NCBI RefSeq assembly: GCF_000204055.1
Contig: NW_006768799.1
Coordinates: forward strand, 445,040-509,039
Reading direction: 5' to 3'
DNA from: Melampsora larici-populina 98AG31
Taxonomy: Eukaryota > Basidiomycota > Pucciniomycetes > Pucciniales > Melampsoraceae
Length of the DNA: 64,000 nucleotides
Part shown: positions 1 through 10,579 of the stretch, piece after piece
Layout: the number at the start of each line of letters is the position of its first letter
Position numbering within the stretch: the stretch's first letter is position 1
Notes under the pieces: model-generated
What the model was told of the DNA's origin: nothing
Seen by the model: only the letters and a program-made list of their open reading frames with translations
The model's database searches: none
Translations under genes and position numbers: made by a program

Positions 1-215
1 CTCGGGCGATTGGTAAACGCGATGGCGATTGCTTCTAGGGTAAAGGCCGAGACAGAAGGCCAAATATCCCAAATAGTTGAAGATTTGATGAATTGTGCCA
101 AAGGTGGACCTTTGAATGGATCATGTAAGATTTGATCTCTCTTAGACTTGAACCTTCTACCTGAAATTCCTGATTCCAATTGAGCTTTTACCATTCTTCT
201 TTTGAAATTGATATA
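1..215 (-). CDS. Possible partial coding exon, unrecognised
   Basis: On the minus strand one frame stays open from about 215 to the window edge and encodes roughly 70 residues. It begins with a basic stretch containing YINFKRRM, continues through DPFKGPPLAQFIKSS and ends in a more hydrophobic run containing WDIWPSV. A possible 3' splice site (AAG) lies just before 215, and an in-frame stop lies further upstream, so an intron would be needed. An overlapping minus-strand ORF at 220-687 could supply the preceding exon, but I could not join them with convincing splice sites. I do not recognise the family. The composition looks like protein rather than random DNA, but this is a weak call. Confidence 0.3.
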
Positions 216-1029
216 CTTATCAACAGTTTAAAGTGACTTTGTCAAAAAGGTCGATTGATGCTTGAGGTTCTAATATTTTGAGATCTTTATCAAAAGATTC
301 GTTTGGTAAGATTAATTCCTGATGAGGTATGAAAGAACCAGAGGAAAACATTTGTTCACTCAGTCGGTTTGGATCCAGCCGTATCAGAAAACCCGTTGTC
401 ATTAAAAGTAACCAATTCGACCGATGCACAACTACCAGTTGTCTTTTTCCTGGACTAAACACTCGTGGCTTTATCAACGATCGAATTCGATTGTGAAGCA
501 AGAAACTTGATACATGCCTTGCGAGTTTGCACCAAATGTATAGCTTATTGGAGGCAGAATGCGTCAAGTCACGAGGGAATATCCGATCGATCGATGTGGG
601 TGATGTCACAGTGCCCAATGGCAATATCACGCAGGACCAAAACCAAGGTATAAAACGAGAGTTCAGCTTCGGGATGTCCTTCGCCAAAACTTACGGGCTT
701 TAACCTTCTCGCGATGGAAAAGTTGAGATTTGCATGCAGCATTTTGCTTTAGAACACACACAATCGTGAAATCAGAGACTCTCGTTGAAATGGGTTCCAA
801 TCAAAAAGTAATTGTACCTGAATCAAAGCTTCATTGATTGTCATAGCGTGATAACATACTATTATGAAGTCAAAAATTGGAATACATAGTCATAGAGGTG
901 TTCATTTGTTTAGTGCGTTCCTTTTTGCTACAAACCGAAATGCTCAGCTCACCAAGAAAAATCCTCATCAACTTCCCCTTCCATACTTCCCATCAACCAA
1001 AAACTTCAAAGTCATCAAAATAATCAATC
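216..1029. other. Region without a confident gene
   Basis: Only short ORFs on both strands, none with a recognisable domain. The last 100 bases are C/T/A-rich and free of strong structure, consistent with the promoter and 5' leader of the gene starting at 1030. Confidence 0.4.
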
Positions 1030-2322
1030 ATGACGTTTCTTAATTTACATTTCCACATTGTGAATTTCTTAAAGAAACTACTTAGATGCATCATCTTTTC
1101 AATCATCATCATCTCCTTTCTGAAAATCATGACATTATCTCAATTAATTGATCAAATCCAAATCGGAGCCGACCATGAAATACAATTGATACCGATCTTA
1201 AACAACGCGAATCTAAATGCAACGATTCAACTTCCATCGCCATATATAGAGATCCAATCGAATCAATTGAATGTAACAGCTTTATCCGAGCTTTTATCAT
1301 TAGCTTTACTTCCTTATTCATCTTCAGAAGATCAAACAGTACATTCTCAGTCACTTCACAATCAACAACCTATCGTTAATGAAGACGGTGAATCGGAATC
1401 AGAATCAGATCAAACGTTATCAGATGGTAAATCAATGAAAACCGGGAAATTAAATGATCAATCCCATATGCTGTGGCAATCTTCTGGGGTTCTAACTAAA
1501 GGAAATTGTCCTAAAAATGTTTTAATCGAAAATTGTTTTGGTCTTGAACTTTCGGATGATCCAAGTCAAAATCTTGATCCAGGTGGTCGTACACCAAGAC
1601 AGAGGATTGAATTCTTAACACCAGGTTAGAGCGTTCTTTCTTTCCGGATAAAACTTTCTTGGGAAGAGGTTTCCAAACAGGTTTTGATATAAATTCCAAT
1701 AGGAACTTGATTCATTCCTCTTAAACTGATCCACCATCTGTTTCTTCGCTTCAAAATTTGAACATTTAACGCCAGGTTTTGGTGATGGAGACACTGCAAC
1801 CTATACTTGGAGTTCATACTTAGATTCAAGAGTCCAAACCACCAATCACTTTTTTCATCTATTTCAAATTTATTCAAGAGGAGATGATGGACCAATGTTA
1901 ACATTAGATATTAAAGATCAACTAACATCGATTTTAGATCCATTAAGATGTTCAGATGATTGTGGTGATGGTACACAGATGGACTTCGAGTCATTCAAAT
2001 CTAGAACGATTTCTCATGCTCTCAAAGTCACATTTGGTCCTTTGGGTAAGATTGATTATGTTTTAGGCGATAGACTAACTAGACAAGTTCAATTAGGTTA
2101 TTCTATGCATGGTGGTCGTGTTGGAAGTGGCTCTACCAGTTTGAAGTTTGGTACTTATAGAGCTGCTGTAGATGGTATGGGATCATCCTTGTAAGTCTTA
2201 TTGCTTTAGACAACTTATTCACGTCTTTCCATTTCTCATTAAAATTTGTGGTCCCGTTTTAAACACTGGTGTTTAAAAACCTCTGTAGAGCTTATGTAGG
2301 AGACTTTCGATCACATACTTGA
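1030..2322 (+). CDS. Secreted polysaccharide lyase-like protein (PL20/jelly-roll type)
   Basis: Three exons give a continuous 347-residue protein: 1030-1624, 1776-2190 and 2289-2322. Both introns have GT..AG ends (the second donor is GTAAGT) and phases match. The N-terminus carries a strongly hydrophobic segment (about residues 10-33) that could act as a signal peptide or anchor. The middle region contains WQSSGVLTKGNCPKN, and the second exon has the dense aromatic/Asp pattern TNHFFHLFQIYSRGDDGP, followed by GYSMHGGRVGSG and LKFGTYR. The last exon adds AYVGDFRSHT before the stop. This pattern resembles fungal glucuronan-lyase-like (PL20) beta-jelly-roll proteins as I remember them; catalytic residues were not confirmed. 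The likely role is binding or cleaving acidic polysaccharide outside the cell. The gene structure is more certain than the enzyme class. Confidence 0.65.
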
Positions 2323-3246
2323 AACATGATTTGGAGATTCAACTCATTGAAGTTGTTCGAATCAATTTCACTTTTGGATTTCCTCGATGGCCATGCCGTT
2401 TCAATAAATTCACTCTTCATATATATCATAATCTTTTTTTCAAGACTCAAACCCAAAATCGTATCCCAATTCTGTTCTTGTACAATGCTCTATTTCTTGA
2501 AAAACTGTACATTCGAGAGCCTATCTGAAATCTTGGAATTATGGTATTCAAACATGTGCAAGATCCGTGCAAGAAATCCTTGCAGGGATCTTGCACAATT
2601 AATTTATTTCACAACCCATGATCTAGTTTGCACATGATCATGCACCATCTGGGTCAAAGCCAGGAAGCCCTTGTTGCAATGGGGCTTTGTTATGTTAACA
2701 TATGTTAGTCTTAAGTCTGCAAGTTTGGTGCAAATTCTGGGTGGCAAGAGGTTAAAAGAATTTGCACACAAATTATTTTTGAAGTTTCAATGCCATAAAT
2801 CCTGATAAGAAGTACTTTGATTGTAATCTGTACTCTTCATGCAGATTCATGTTTTCCTTATTTGAAAGCACTCTGATACCAAAGGAGTGGGTGTGGAAAA
2901 ATCATAGATAGCTCAGGCATCATCAAAGGATACAAATCTAAAGGTACAGCAGAGATCAAGGGCACATTTGGGAGCCCCTATTTTGAACTGCTTATGTCAA
3001 AGTTCAACTTTCAAAAAGTCAAACTTTGAGAAGTCTGTTTGGCACGGTATTTTGATACCTTTTCATAAGTTATTATGGGAGCATAAGTAGCTTCTTTTGT
3101 CTATTATTCTTTTTTGTCCAGGGTGAGCTTTGAAAGGATGGGGAAGTGATTTTCATGTTTCTGTAAAGAAGAGTCAAGATTTTACTCAAAATATATTTTA
3201 GTCCAGAGCCAAAGTGCCAGATAAAATGAAGAATCAGACCAACCAT

Positions 3247-3470
3247 TCACCACCCAAGTGGAGTTTGATCCTTCTTGATCAGCAAGCCTCCTTGGAGATA
3301 TTCATCAAGCTCAGAGTTATCCAAAGCCTCAGTACCTCCATTTGAAACTCCAAAGATGTTGTATTCATTGGGCTTGGAAGTTCCATGGTTATCTTCAGGG
3401 GGAGGGCTGGTGTAGCCCACCTCAGATTCCTCCAATTGTACATTGAAAGTGGCCTCACTTGCTGCAAGAG
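3247..3470 (-). pseudogene. Possible hAT-type transposase C-terminal relic
   Basis: A short minus-strand ORF contains SELDEYLQGGLL followed by PLGWW immediately before a stop codon. This order (acidic ELxxYL, then PL.WW) recalls the dimerisation region of hAT-family transposases. No flanking transposase domains are visible, and the conserved sequence that should follow the WW pair is absent. The neighbouring TIR element would fit a transposon-derived origin. This is resemblance only; a chance ORF is possible. Confidence 0.3.
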
Positions 3471-3536
3471 ATTAAATCTTGTGATTGGGGTAATTAATCA
3501 AAAATAACTTCCCTCAAACCGGGGGTTGAGAATCAC

Positions 3537-3836
3537 CATGTTGGTATCCTTATAGCATGTCAACATGCACACACAGAGAGTTTTGAAAAAAATCAGAAAA
3601 TCTTTTGGTCGGATTTAGACTGAGATTGGTGTTGAGTACCCTTTGTGAATAATCATTTGACTAAAGGATTTGTGGGATCCTTTGCCGGCAGTTGGGTTCA
3701 ACTGTGTGTCAACATCCCAGTTGACAAAGGGAAGATGTGCCTATTGTGGAGACCTCTTTAAAGGATCTTTCAAGTATGTATCAAAAGTCATTGGTGTGTG
3801 CACGTTGACGTGCTACAAGGATACAGACACAGTGAA
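3537..3836. repeat. Putative ~300-bp MITE with palindromic terminal inverted repeats
   Basis: The left end, read on the minus strand, gives GTGTGCATGTTGACATGCTA followed by AAGGATAC. The right end, read on the plus strand, gives GTGTGCACGTTGACGTGCTA followed by CAAGGATAC. They are therefore inverted repeats about 260 bp apart, each with a near-palindromic core (GCATGTTGACATGC type). A second inverted pair with the same spacing lies at about 43186-43475. No coding capacity. Confidence 0.5.
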
Positions 3837-4369
3837 TTGCTGCTGCCAATACTATGGCTTCACAATCCACTGCCTGCTGCTGATACTTTGCGAGCCACTC
3901 AATCATGATGTTGATTGAGTTGGTGAAGGTAGGAAAATTTGATGCTTCAAGACCATTTTGATGGCCTTGGAGTTTGGTAATGACTTGTTTATATTCTGCT
4001 AGTCAGATGCACCCAGTAGAGCCATTGCCCTCAACACAAGAAGTGGCATCAACAAAGGTCTAGAATGACTGTCAGTATATCACTCAAAAAGACGGGGATT
4101 CAATAGCAAGGAGCTGACCTAGTAGTATGTAAGAAATTTGGAATTCTTGTTAATGAATTTAAGAATATCAATGAGGAGAAAATAAGTGAGGGTCATGATT
4201 AAACTTTTTATGATTATCAAGAATTCCAAATTGTACACCTCTGAGTAACTAAAAGACACCAATTCTATCTAACAATGAGAACCATGTAGAAAACAAGAAG
4301 GATTCAAGGTACACAAAGTCATTCTAAAAGCAGGACAGTAAGCTTCATAATAGCTTGTATGTACCCTAT

Positions 4370-4648
4370 TTAACTTTTGCAATAACCATCAAGACCACAA
4401 TCACTACACTTTAGACTGTGATTTGTACATGTAGATGATAAATTACAGGATACTGAGGAACATGTTGCATACTCATGACGCTGTCTGTCATCACCATCTT
4501 CAACTTCAAGAGAAGTACGTGACTTTCTAGATCTTGAGAACCCTGTAATATCTTCTGAATGCTCTACCATTTCACACATCATTGGTATAATCAAAATATT
4601 TAAGATCAAGCTAAGTAGAACTATTTCTTTTAATTGGATACCAATCAT
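4370..4648 (-). CDS. Small secreted cysteine-rich protein (effector candidate)
   Basis: A complete 92-residue ORF starts at an ATG (4648). It opens with a hydrophobic segment (EIVLLSLILNILIIPMM) typical of a signal peptide. A charged spacer follows, and the last 32 residues carry six cysteines: CSSVSC, STC, LKC, SDC and GYC, ending KS. Small size, a signal peptide and a compact C-terminal cysteine cluster are the usual features of secreted effector candidates in plant-pathogenic fungi. No known domain is recognised and no intron is needed. The gene is alone in a repeat-rich region. Being the only open frame of its kind here, it could still be fortuitous; transcript or homology evidence would be needed to be sure. 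Confidence 0.5.
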   Translation of the reverse strand: MIGIQLKEIVLLSLILNILIIPMMCEMVEHSEDITGFSRSRKSRTSLEVEDGDDRQRHEYATCSSVSCNLSSTCTNHSLKCSDCGLDGYCKS

Positions 4649-6836
4649 GGTTGATGTAAACAGAGAATCTCAGGATATTGATTTACTTGGAAGATGAAGC
4701 AGGTTGTGCAGAAAGAAAGCTGCTTTGAAACAGACTGGGTTTGAGAGCAGATGTGCGTGTAGGTTGGGTTGGTTTGTGGTTGATTGAGTCAATTCTAATC
4801 CCTCAAGTAAGCTTAGTGAATGACAAAAATGAACGTCGATGTTCTATGAAATTTTCTGATAGCTTTGAGCGTGTTTTGGTTCAAGGAGGAAAGATAACAG
4901 TGAAATATCTATTTTTTTGACCGAGCTTCAGTTATGGGAAGTCGTGAAGGAGTTCAACAGATCAAAACTTCCAAGACTCACCAGGAAGCTAAGGCAATGA
5001 AATTGGGATAGCCGTGTATGGGTTGGGCTTTGAAAAAAAATCACTGATATCAAAATTGACCAAGAGGGGAAAGAGAGTGGCAGTATGTAAGCTCGAAAAG
5101 TTCAAAAGAGATCTACATATCGTATATAGTCGGTAGGCTGACGAAGAGAGCAGGGAAACATACCAAGACAGTTGTGCACCGTAGGCAAACAAATTGATGA
5201 GATGCTTGGAAAGTGAGCAACTACTCAGCAAATGAAAGTGCCCTTTTATATTTGTTAAAGACCGGCTGAGTCGCTGTCTGTGTAACTCTTGCCGACCATC
5301 AAGTCATGGAACAAAATGCTGCGCTGTCTTGCATTTCCTTCCGCAGAGTGATATCGTGTTGGGTTTCTGTCGAGTTTCGCATCATGGAAGAAGCTGATCA
5401 TGTCGTTTGATGTTTTGTTCACATAAATCGTTTGGTGTTTTGTATCTCCTTTGACTCACACATACCACGACTTGAATGCAATACTATACATCTTATTAGA
5501 TCTCAAACCTGATCGAGAGTACGTAGAAATCTAGGAGGTCTGGAATACAACTTCAAGCCTGTTTGAATGATGTGCCGTCAACGCCCGCCCACCCAGCACA
5601 GAGCACAGTGCTTTTGAACTTTGAAGACTATATACTACAAGCTACACGAATGTCATCCTCATCCCGCAATGAGTTTTCGCTTTGAAGAAATCATGCTTGG
5701 CCTCTGCGAAGACGACACGTACGTAATGGTATCTGTAGACTGCAGCAGCCTCCGCGGCGGGTCAGGCTGGGGGTGTTACCGATATAGGTTTATGTCCATG
5801 TTTTGATTGTGATCTGAATCAAATCACAAGATTCAAAACACCAAATGACTTACCTGACCCAAGCAAAGAAAGAAACATCAAGGGACATGAGGGGACCACA
5901 ATCAGTTTCTTCACGACACGAAACTCGACGGATAGTCAACACGAGACCACTCTGGGAAAGGCAATGCAAGGCCCAGGGAACGCAGCATCGTGTTTCATGC
6001 CAATCCATGATGCCAGTGAAGAGTCAAAAAATACCAAGACACCATAAAACTGGTATTACAATATTCTCCTAATCACCAAATTCAATGGGTCGTCATTTCT
6101 TTCTATCCCTCATTACAACTTAGATAATCTGTTCAAAAAATTTAAATCAATGTGTAGAATGTATCTTCAGATATGCTCCAGATGATTTACTTTTCTCTTC
6201 TGCTCTCGTGGGACTACTGAGAAATACTGCCATTGTTAATTATTTGTTTATGAGCTATGAGGAAAACAAAACAAAAGATACAGTTGAATTCCTTCATCAT
6301 GAAACAGTACTTAGTCTTGATGAGATACCTAAAAAGGTTTGGTAGAAATAGTATCATTTCATCATTAATATCATTTTGGCTTGCCTTTCAAGGTCAATCT
6401 TGATCAACCTATAGTACAAAATCCAAAGACTTTTAAATCAAATCTCATCCTTCACTTCTACTGAATATAATCTTTGATTAATCTCATCTTAAACAATTTC
6501 TATGTCTAATCAAAAATCAAAATATTTGTTGCCTCAACTGACTGAAAATTGAAGAATGAAACCTATATATACTTCTCTCTTTGAAAAACAAATATCGTTA
6601 TAAGTATCCATTGAACAAACATTATATTCAAGACTGATTTAATTTACAAAAAACATTTATGTACAATCATCTCAACTTCTAACATATTCATTGTACCCTC
6701 AAGTGTTCATGTGATATAATAAACCATTACAAATCCAATGAAAAAAACCCACATTCCAACATGATCTTGCTCAGTATGACAACCCATCAACATCCTCAAA
6801 TCGTTTTCCATCTATTGCCTACTTCTTTTCTACTCT
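4649..6836. other. Gap without a recognised gene
   Basis: Short ORFs on both strands (for example 4989-5231 minus, 5845-6072 plus) show no domain, signal peptide or splice pattern. The stretch 6340-6760 is very AT-rich. Nothing else supported. Confidence 0.4.
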
Positions 6837-7385
6837 TCATTTATAAGATTTCCTATACCGATCTTCATCTTTTCGATCCATTCTGTACGTTCCGCGCTCA
6901 TCATCTCTCCCATCTCTTCTACTTTTCCCTTCACGTTCTTCTCTATCATAATGACCATCTGTATCTTTCCTTCTACTTCTTTCTTCACGCTCCTGATACC
7001 TATCCCTACCCGTATCATCCCTTCTACTCCTCTCTTCCCGATCATGATGATCTCTATGATCCCTTCTACTTCTTTCATCACCTTCTTCTCTATACCTACG
7101 ATCCCTACTATCCTGATCATTCCTTCTACTTTTCTCTTCTCGATCATAATACCGACCACTATCTCTACCATCTCTTCGACTTCTTTCTCCTCCATCTTCT
7201 ATTCTTAAACCTTTTAGATTTCTTTCCTCGTCATCTAGATACCTCGATTTGTTGTGTTTCTCGGATCTAGATGGTGATTTTTCTCGATATGATGTCGATC
7301 TACTTGTTGATGGTGAACCTGATCTTGATCTCGCATACGATCTTGAGCTCGAAGGTTTACTTGATCTAGAATCAGATCCACGTAT
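6837..7385 (-). repeat. RS/RD-rich tandem repeat in the SPP2 C-terminal exon
   Basis: The exon encodes several degenerate copies of a unit of about 13-20 residues around REERSRRD/DRYRE. On the plus strand it appears as repeated CTTCTACTTCT and CGATCAT blocks, giving spurious long ORFs in other frames. Confidence 0.75.
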
Positions 7386-8502
7386 CTAACTCCCAAAAAA
7401 AGAAACCCAACTTAATATTAATTCCATACAATCACAATCGAATCACACGAAGAAAAAAAACTTAACAAACCTCAGGATCGATAAGTTTCCTAACCAAAGG
7501 CACATACTTCCTATCATCCTTCCCCTTAAATTTCCTAACCATTCCCGTTCCTTTACTCGATCCTTCAGTAAGAACAAGAGCCTTAGCACCGATTCCCAAA
7601 AGACTTGGTCTAGGCTTCGGAACCACAGCTTCAAGTAACCCAACTCTTCCGTTCTTAGAAGCCGATGTACCTTCTTTCCATCCCATTCCTTTTAATAATG
7701 CTAATCCAAACGAACCAACAGGAACTCGTTCGTAATCTTCTAAACTTGATGGGTTTGGACGCTTTGAAACGTCTTTTCGAAACATACTGGTTTCGTCTTC
7801 AAATGAATTGGATGTACTTGGAGACAAAGATGGAGATCGTGAAGGTTCGGTTTTCATTAAGATTGGTTGGATTTCTTTTTTTTCTGGATCTGACTTTCTT
7901 CCTGACTCTTTCATTAACTCTTGAATAGCTTTTTCTTCTAATGATAACCCTGCTTCCGGAACTTCTTGTTCAACCACACCATTTTCTTGTACCTCCATCT
8001 TTTCTACACTTATGATTTTCGGTTGTTCAGGTTGTTCAATAACTTTTAATCCTCCAGAAACGTTTGACGAATTCATTCGATCAACATTTTCAATACCTTT
8101 GGTTGTTTCTTTCGTGGTAGAGGGTTTTCCAAATGAGTTTAACATCTCTGGTTTGTAGATTGGTTTCTTTGATTTCTTGTGTAAATAAATCGATCTGAAA
8201 TCTCGATTTGGTAAAGCAGGAATCAAGAAATCCTTCTGAACATCTTCTTTTCTTTCCCTAACCAAACCCAAAACCAAAAAAGAAGTGGGTTTAAGTGAAT
8301 GGTGTAGAAGGAAAGGAAAGGATCTCTAGAGGCTTAACTGATCAGTCGAATCGAATTCATCAATGATTTCTAATTTAGGTTTCTTTTTGAAATTAGGATT
8401 AGTTTGAAATTCTTCGTCTGTGTCATCACTTGAATGAAATTCATTGTTTTCTTTTTTTTGGTGGTGGTTTGGTTTTTCGATCTTGAATGAGAATGATGAC
8501 AT
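6837..8502 (-). CDS. SPP2: G-patch splicing factor Spp2/GPKOW
   Basis: Three exons on the minus strand, 8502-8339, 8257-7471 and 7385-6837, encode 499 residues; the introns (81 and 85 bp) have GT..AG ends and matching phase. The protein starts MSSFSFKIEKP, as expected for the family, and carries the FLIPALPNRDFR segment near residue 65. A helical SLEEKAIQELMKES motif precedes the G-patch at about residues 225-270 (VPVGSFGLALLKGMGWKEG). The last exon, about 180 residues, is almost entirely Arg/Ser/Asp-rich with a repeating YDREERSRRD unit. Spp2 activates the DEAH helicase Prp2 during the first catalytic remodelling of the spliceosome in the nucleus; this role is known for the family and inferred here. 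The start codon lies 231 bp from the divergent deaminase gene. A strong plus-strand ORF across 6761-7270 is only the antisense of the repeat tail. Confidence 0.9.
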
Positions 8503-8732
8503 TTTTGGTTTTAGCTTTTGATTATGTTTTGGTTGGCTGAAGGAATGGATTCATGACTTCATCTCATCTCGACCGAAACTAAACTGAGGTGGATTGGATA
8601 TTGGCATACTATGCTTTAGTCGAGGTGTATGAGTTGTTTCAGTTTAAGCATTCTGAATAGATATGTTTATATACTTTCAATAAGAACACCGACACCAGAT
8701 CAATGCAATACAAGCTCATCAAACCAACCAAC
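8503..8732. promoter_or_regulatory. Short divergent intergenic region (SPP2 / deaminase)
   Basis: Only 230 bp separate the start codons of two divergently transcribed genes, so the promoters must be shared or overlapping. No canonical TATA box is obvious. Confidence 0.5.
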
Positions 8733-9289
8733 ATGGACCAACCCACAACCCAAAGTAAGCCCACCCCCAACCCCTCCCAAACCCCTCAAACTAACCCATC
8801 CCCCCTCTCCAAATCCCAAAACCAAACCAAGCCACCAGTCCCAAAGAATGGTTCCCACTAGCCCTGCAAGAAGCGACGAAATGTGTTCCCTCACCCCAAG
8901 CCTTCAACATCGGAAGTCTAATCCTAAGTTCTTCAAACCAACTCCTAAGCAAAGGACATTCACGAGAACTACCAGGAAACACCCATGCAGAAGAAAACGC
9001 TTTATCTAAACTAACTGATCTAGAGATTCCAGATGGGTCTTTAAAGTTGGTCGTCACTATGGAACCTTGTTCGGTTAGGTTATCTGGAAAAACTTCTTGT
9101 GTTGATAAGATATTAGAATGGAATGATGAACATCGTGAGAAGAGGATTGGAGAGGTTTGGCTAGGCGTTTTGGAACCTAAGGATTTTGTGGTTTGTGAGG
9201 GCGTACGGAAGTTGAAAGAGATGGGAATCCTGGTTGGGGTGATTGAGGGGTTTGAGGACGAATGTTTGAGGATTGCTAGAATGAAATAG
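8733..9289 (+). CDS. Cytidine deaminase-like zinc enzyme, probable riboflavin-pathway (DRAP) deaminase
   Basis: A 22-bp first exon (8733-8754) joins across a 77-bp intron (GTAAGC donor, CTAAC branch-like motif, AG at 8831) to 8832-9289, giving 159 residues. The zinc site is clear: HAEEN at residues 59-63 supplies the His ligand and catalytic Glu, and PCSVRLSGKTSC at 86-97 supplies the two Cys ligands. SRELPGN directly before HAE, and EPKDFVVCEGV further on, match the fungal branch of the family that deaminates the diamino-ribitylamino-pyrimidinone phosphate in riboflavin synthesis, as I remember it. Spacing PC-x9-C differs from ordinary cytidine deaminases (PCxxC). The fold and active site are secure; the exact substrate is inference, and another pyrimidine or nucleoside deaminase is possible. 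Confidence 0.8.
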
Positions 9290-9617
9290 AACAATTAGAA
9301 TTGGGTTTGTGGATTCGAAAGTCGGGATATTCATAATGGGAGCTTGGATCGTGTTTCTTAGCTGCTTTTCCCTCTCAACTTATATATTATTATGATTTTC
9401 AGTTTGGATATCTTTTTAAGAGAAATGTAAGAATGATTATGGATCTGATGGTAAGATGTAAGTATGCACTTGTCAAGTTTCACTACTTTTGGTTATCATT
9501 CTTGAAAAGTGTTAAGAAACTCTTAAAAGTAGTTATACATGAGCTTTGATTTGATTTCTTTGAAGAAGTCTTGGTTTGAAAGATATCCAAATCAAAAGCT
9601 GTTGAGGTGGTGAACTG
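9290..9617. other. Gap between deaminase gene and retrotransposon
   Basis: Holds the 3' flank of the deaminase gene and ends in the target-site sequence AACTG directly before the 5' LTR. No gene seen. Confidence 0.5.
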
Positions 9618-10306
9618 TGTAGCAGGGTTGCAGTACAACCCGGTACAAAGACCCCATGAGTCACGGGTCTGTCTGACGCCCGGGACAAGCAGTATGACCT
9701 AGACATCGACGAGTCGTCGATGGAGTCATACAGACAGATGCAGGCATAGCGAAGTACCGGAATGCTGAGCTACAAGAGTAGTACAGCATCTCAAGATACT
9801 TACTCAGATAGAGATGCGAGAACAAACCAAGACTAAGGTCGCTCTTGCCTTTGGAGATTCACAGATGGAGTCATGCCGCTACCATACCTAGAGATGCTAG
9901 TAGGGTTCCCAAAGTCCTGGGATCTCGGCAAAGCACTCCAAGCAAGGAACGAATGGCTAAGTTCGATGAATTCTTCATCACGCCATTTGCATACTAAGAA
10001 TGAGGGTATAGACCCTCACTTAGGAAGCTAACCACGAACCTCACCAGGGAGTATCTTTTCACTTGACTCATTAGATGTATAAATAGAGTCTTCATGTTCA
10101 ATGCAATTCAGGACCCAGTTCCAACAGTTCAGAATTACTCTTGTTTGGAATACTCGTGCCTTATCCAATTGTTCATCTTTCTGATTCATTATCACAATCA
10201 ACAATTATCCTTAAGCCACTCAATTCCATCCCTAGTTGTTCGTGAGGTTTCTCCCTAAGTCACTTAACAGATCCCTAATCTAACCCATAGTTTTGGTCCT
10301 GTTACA
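9618..10306 (+). repeat. 5' LTR of element 1
   Basis: Begins TGTAGCAGGG and ends CCTGTTACA. A TATAAATA box at 10078-10085 is the probable promoter. Two hairpins lie near the start: GGGTTG/CAACCC at 9625-9641 and a nested one at 9693-9730. Confidence 0.95.
10078..10085 (+). promoter_or_regulatory. TATA box in 5' LTR
   Basis: TATAAATA, about 230 bp before the LTR end; the same box is at 16496-16503 in the 3' LTR. The expected transcription start would lie some 30 bp downstream. Confidence 0.6.
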
Positions 10307-10307
10307 C

Positions 10308-10318
10308 TGGTAGCGAGC
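10308..10318 (+). other. Primer-binding site of element 1
   Basis: TGGTAGCGAGC starts one base after the LTR. The first eight bases (TGGTAGCG) fit the 3' end of an initiator methionine tRNA ending CGCTACCA; the rest does not, so the primer identity is tentative. Confidence 0.55.
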
Positions 10319-10579
10319 TTTTAGTTTTTTGAAGTTCTCTCGACTTAACTAGCACTCTGTGAAACCCTTGCGCGGATCATACGTCCTGCTTCGTGAAATT
10401 TTTTCGAAAGTCTTTCTTTTAAATCAATCAACGTTAGTTTTTGGCCGTATTTTAGTTTCACTCTGGGTTCTATTTTGTTCGCATAAAACTTCTCCCCGAC
10501 ACCTCCGGACTCAGCCAGTTGTTAGAAGCTGATCATCAGTGATTGCTTTTTACCTTCTCTTCTTTTTGTGAACTCACAG

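Larger units (their letters stand above)
2323..4369. other. Repeat-rich gap, no confident gene
   Basis: Contains a partial copy of a TIR element related to the one at 19881-20292 (about 2541-2650, with GGTATTCAAAC followed by several TTGCAC/GTGCAAG motifs), a possible transposase relic at 3247-3470 and a probable MITE at 3537-3836. The remaining ORFs are short and unrecognised. Confidence 0.5.

Noticed and set aside
6761..7270. 169-residue plus-strand ORF rich in Phe, Leu, His and Tyr
   Set aside because: It is the antisense of the RS/RD repeat exon of SPP2; the low-complexity repeat keeps several frames open.
8629..9009. 126-residue Pro/Thr-rich plus-strand ORF
   Set aside because: It overlaps the deaminase gene in another frame; the correctly spliced frame has a complete zinc-deaminase motif.
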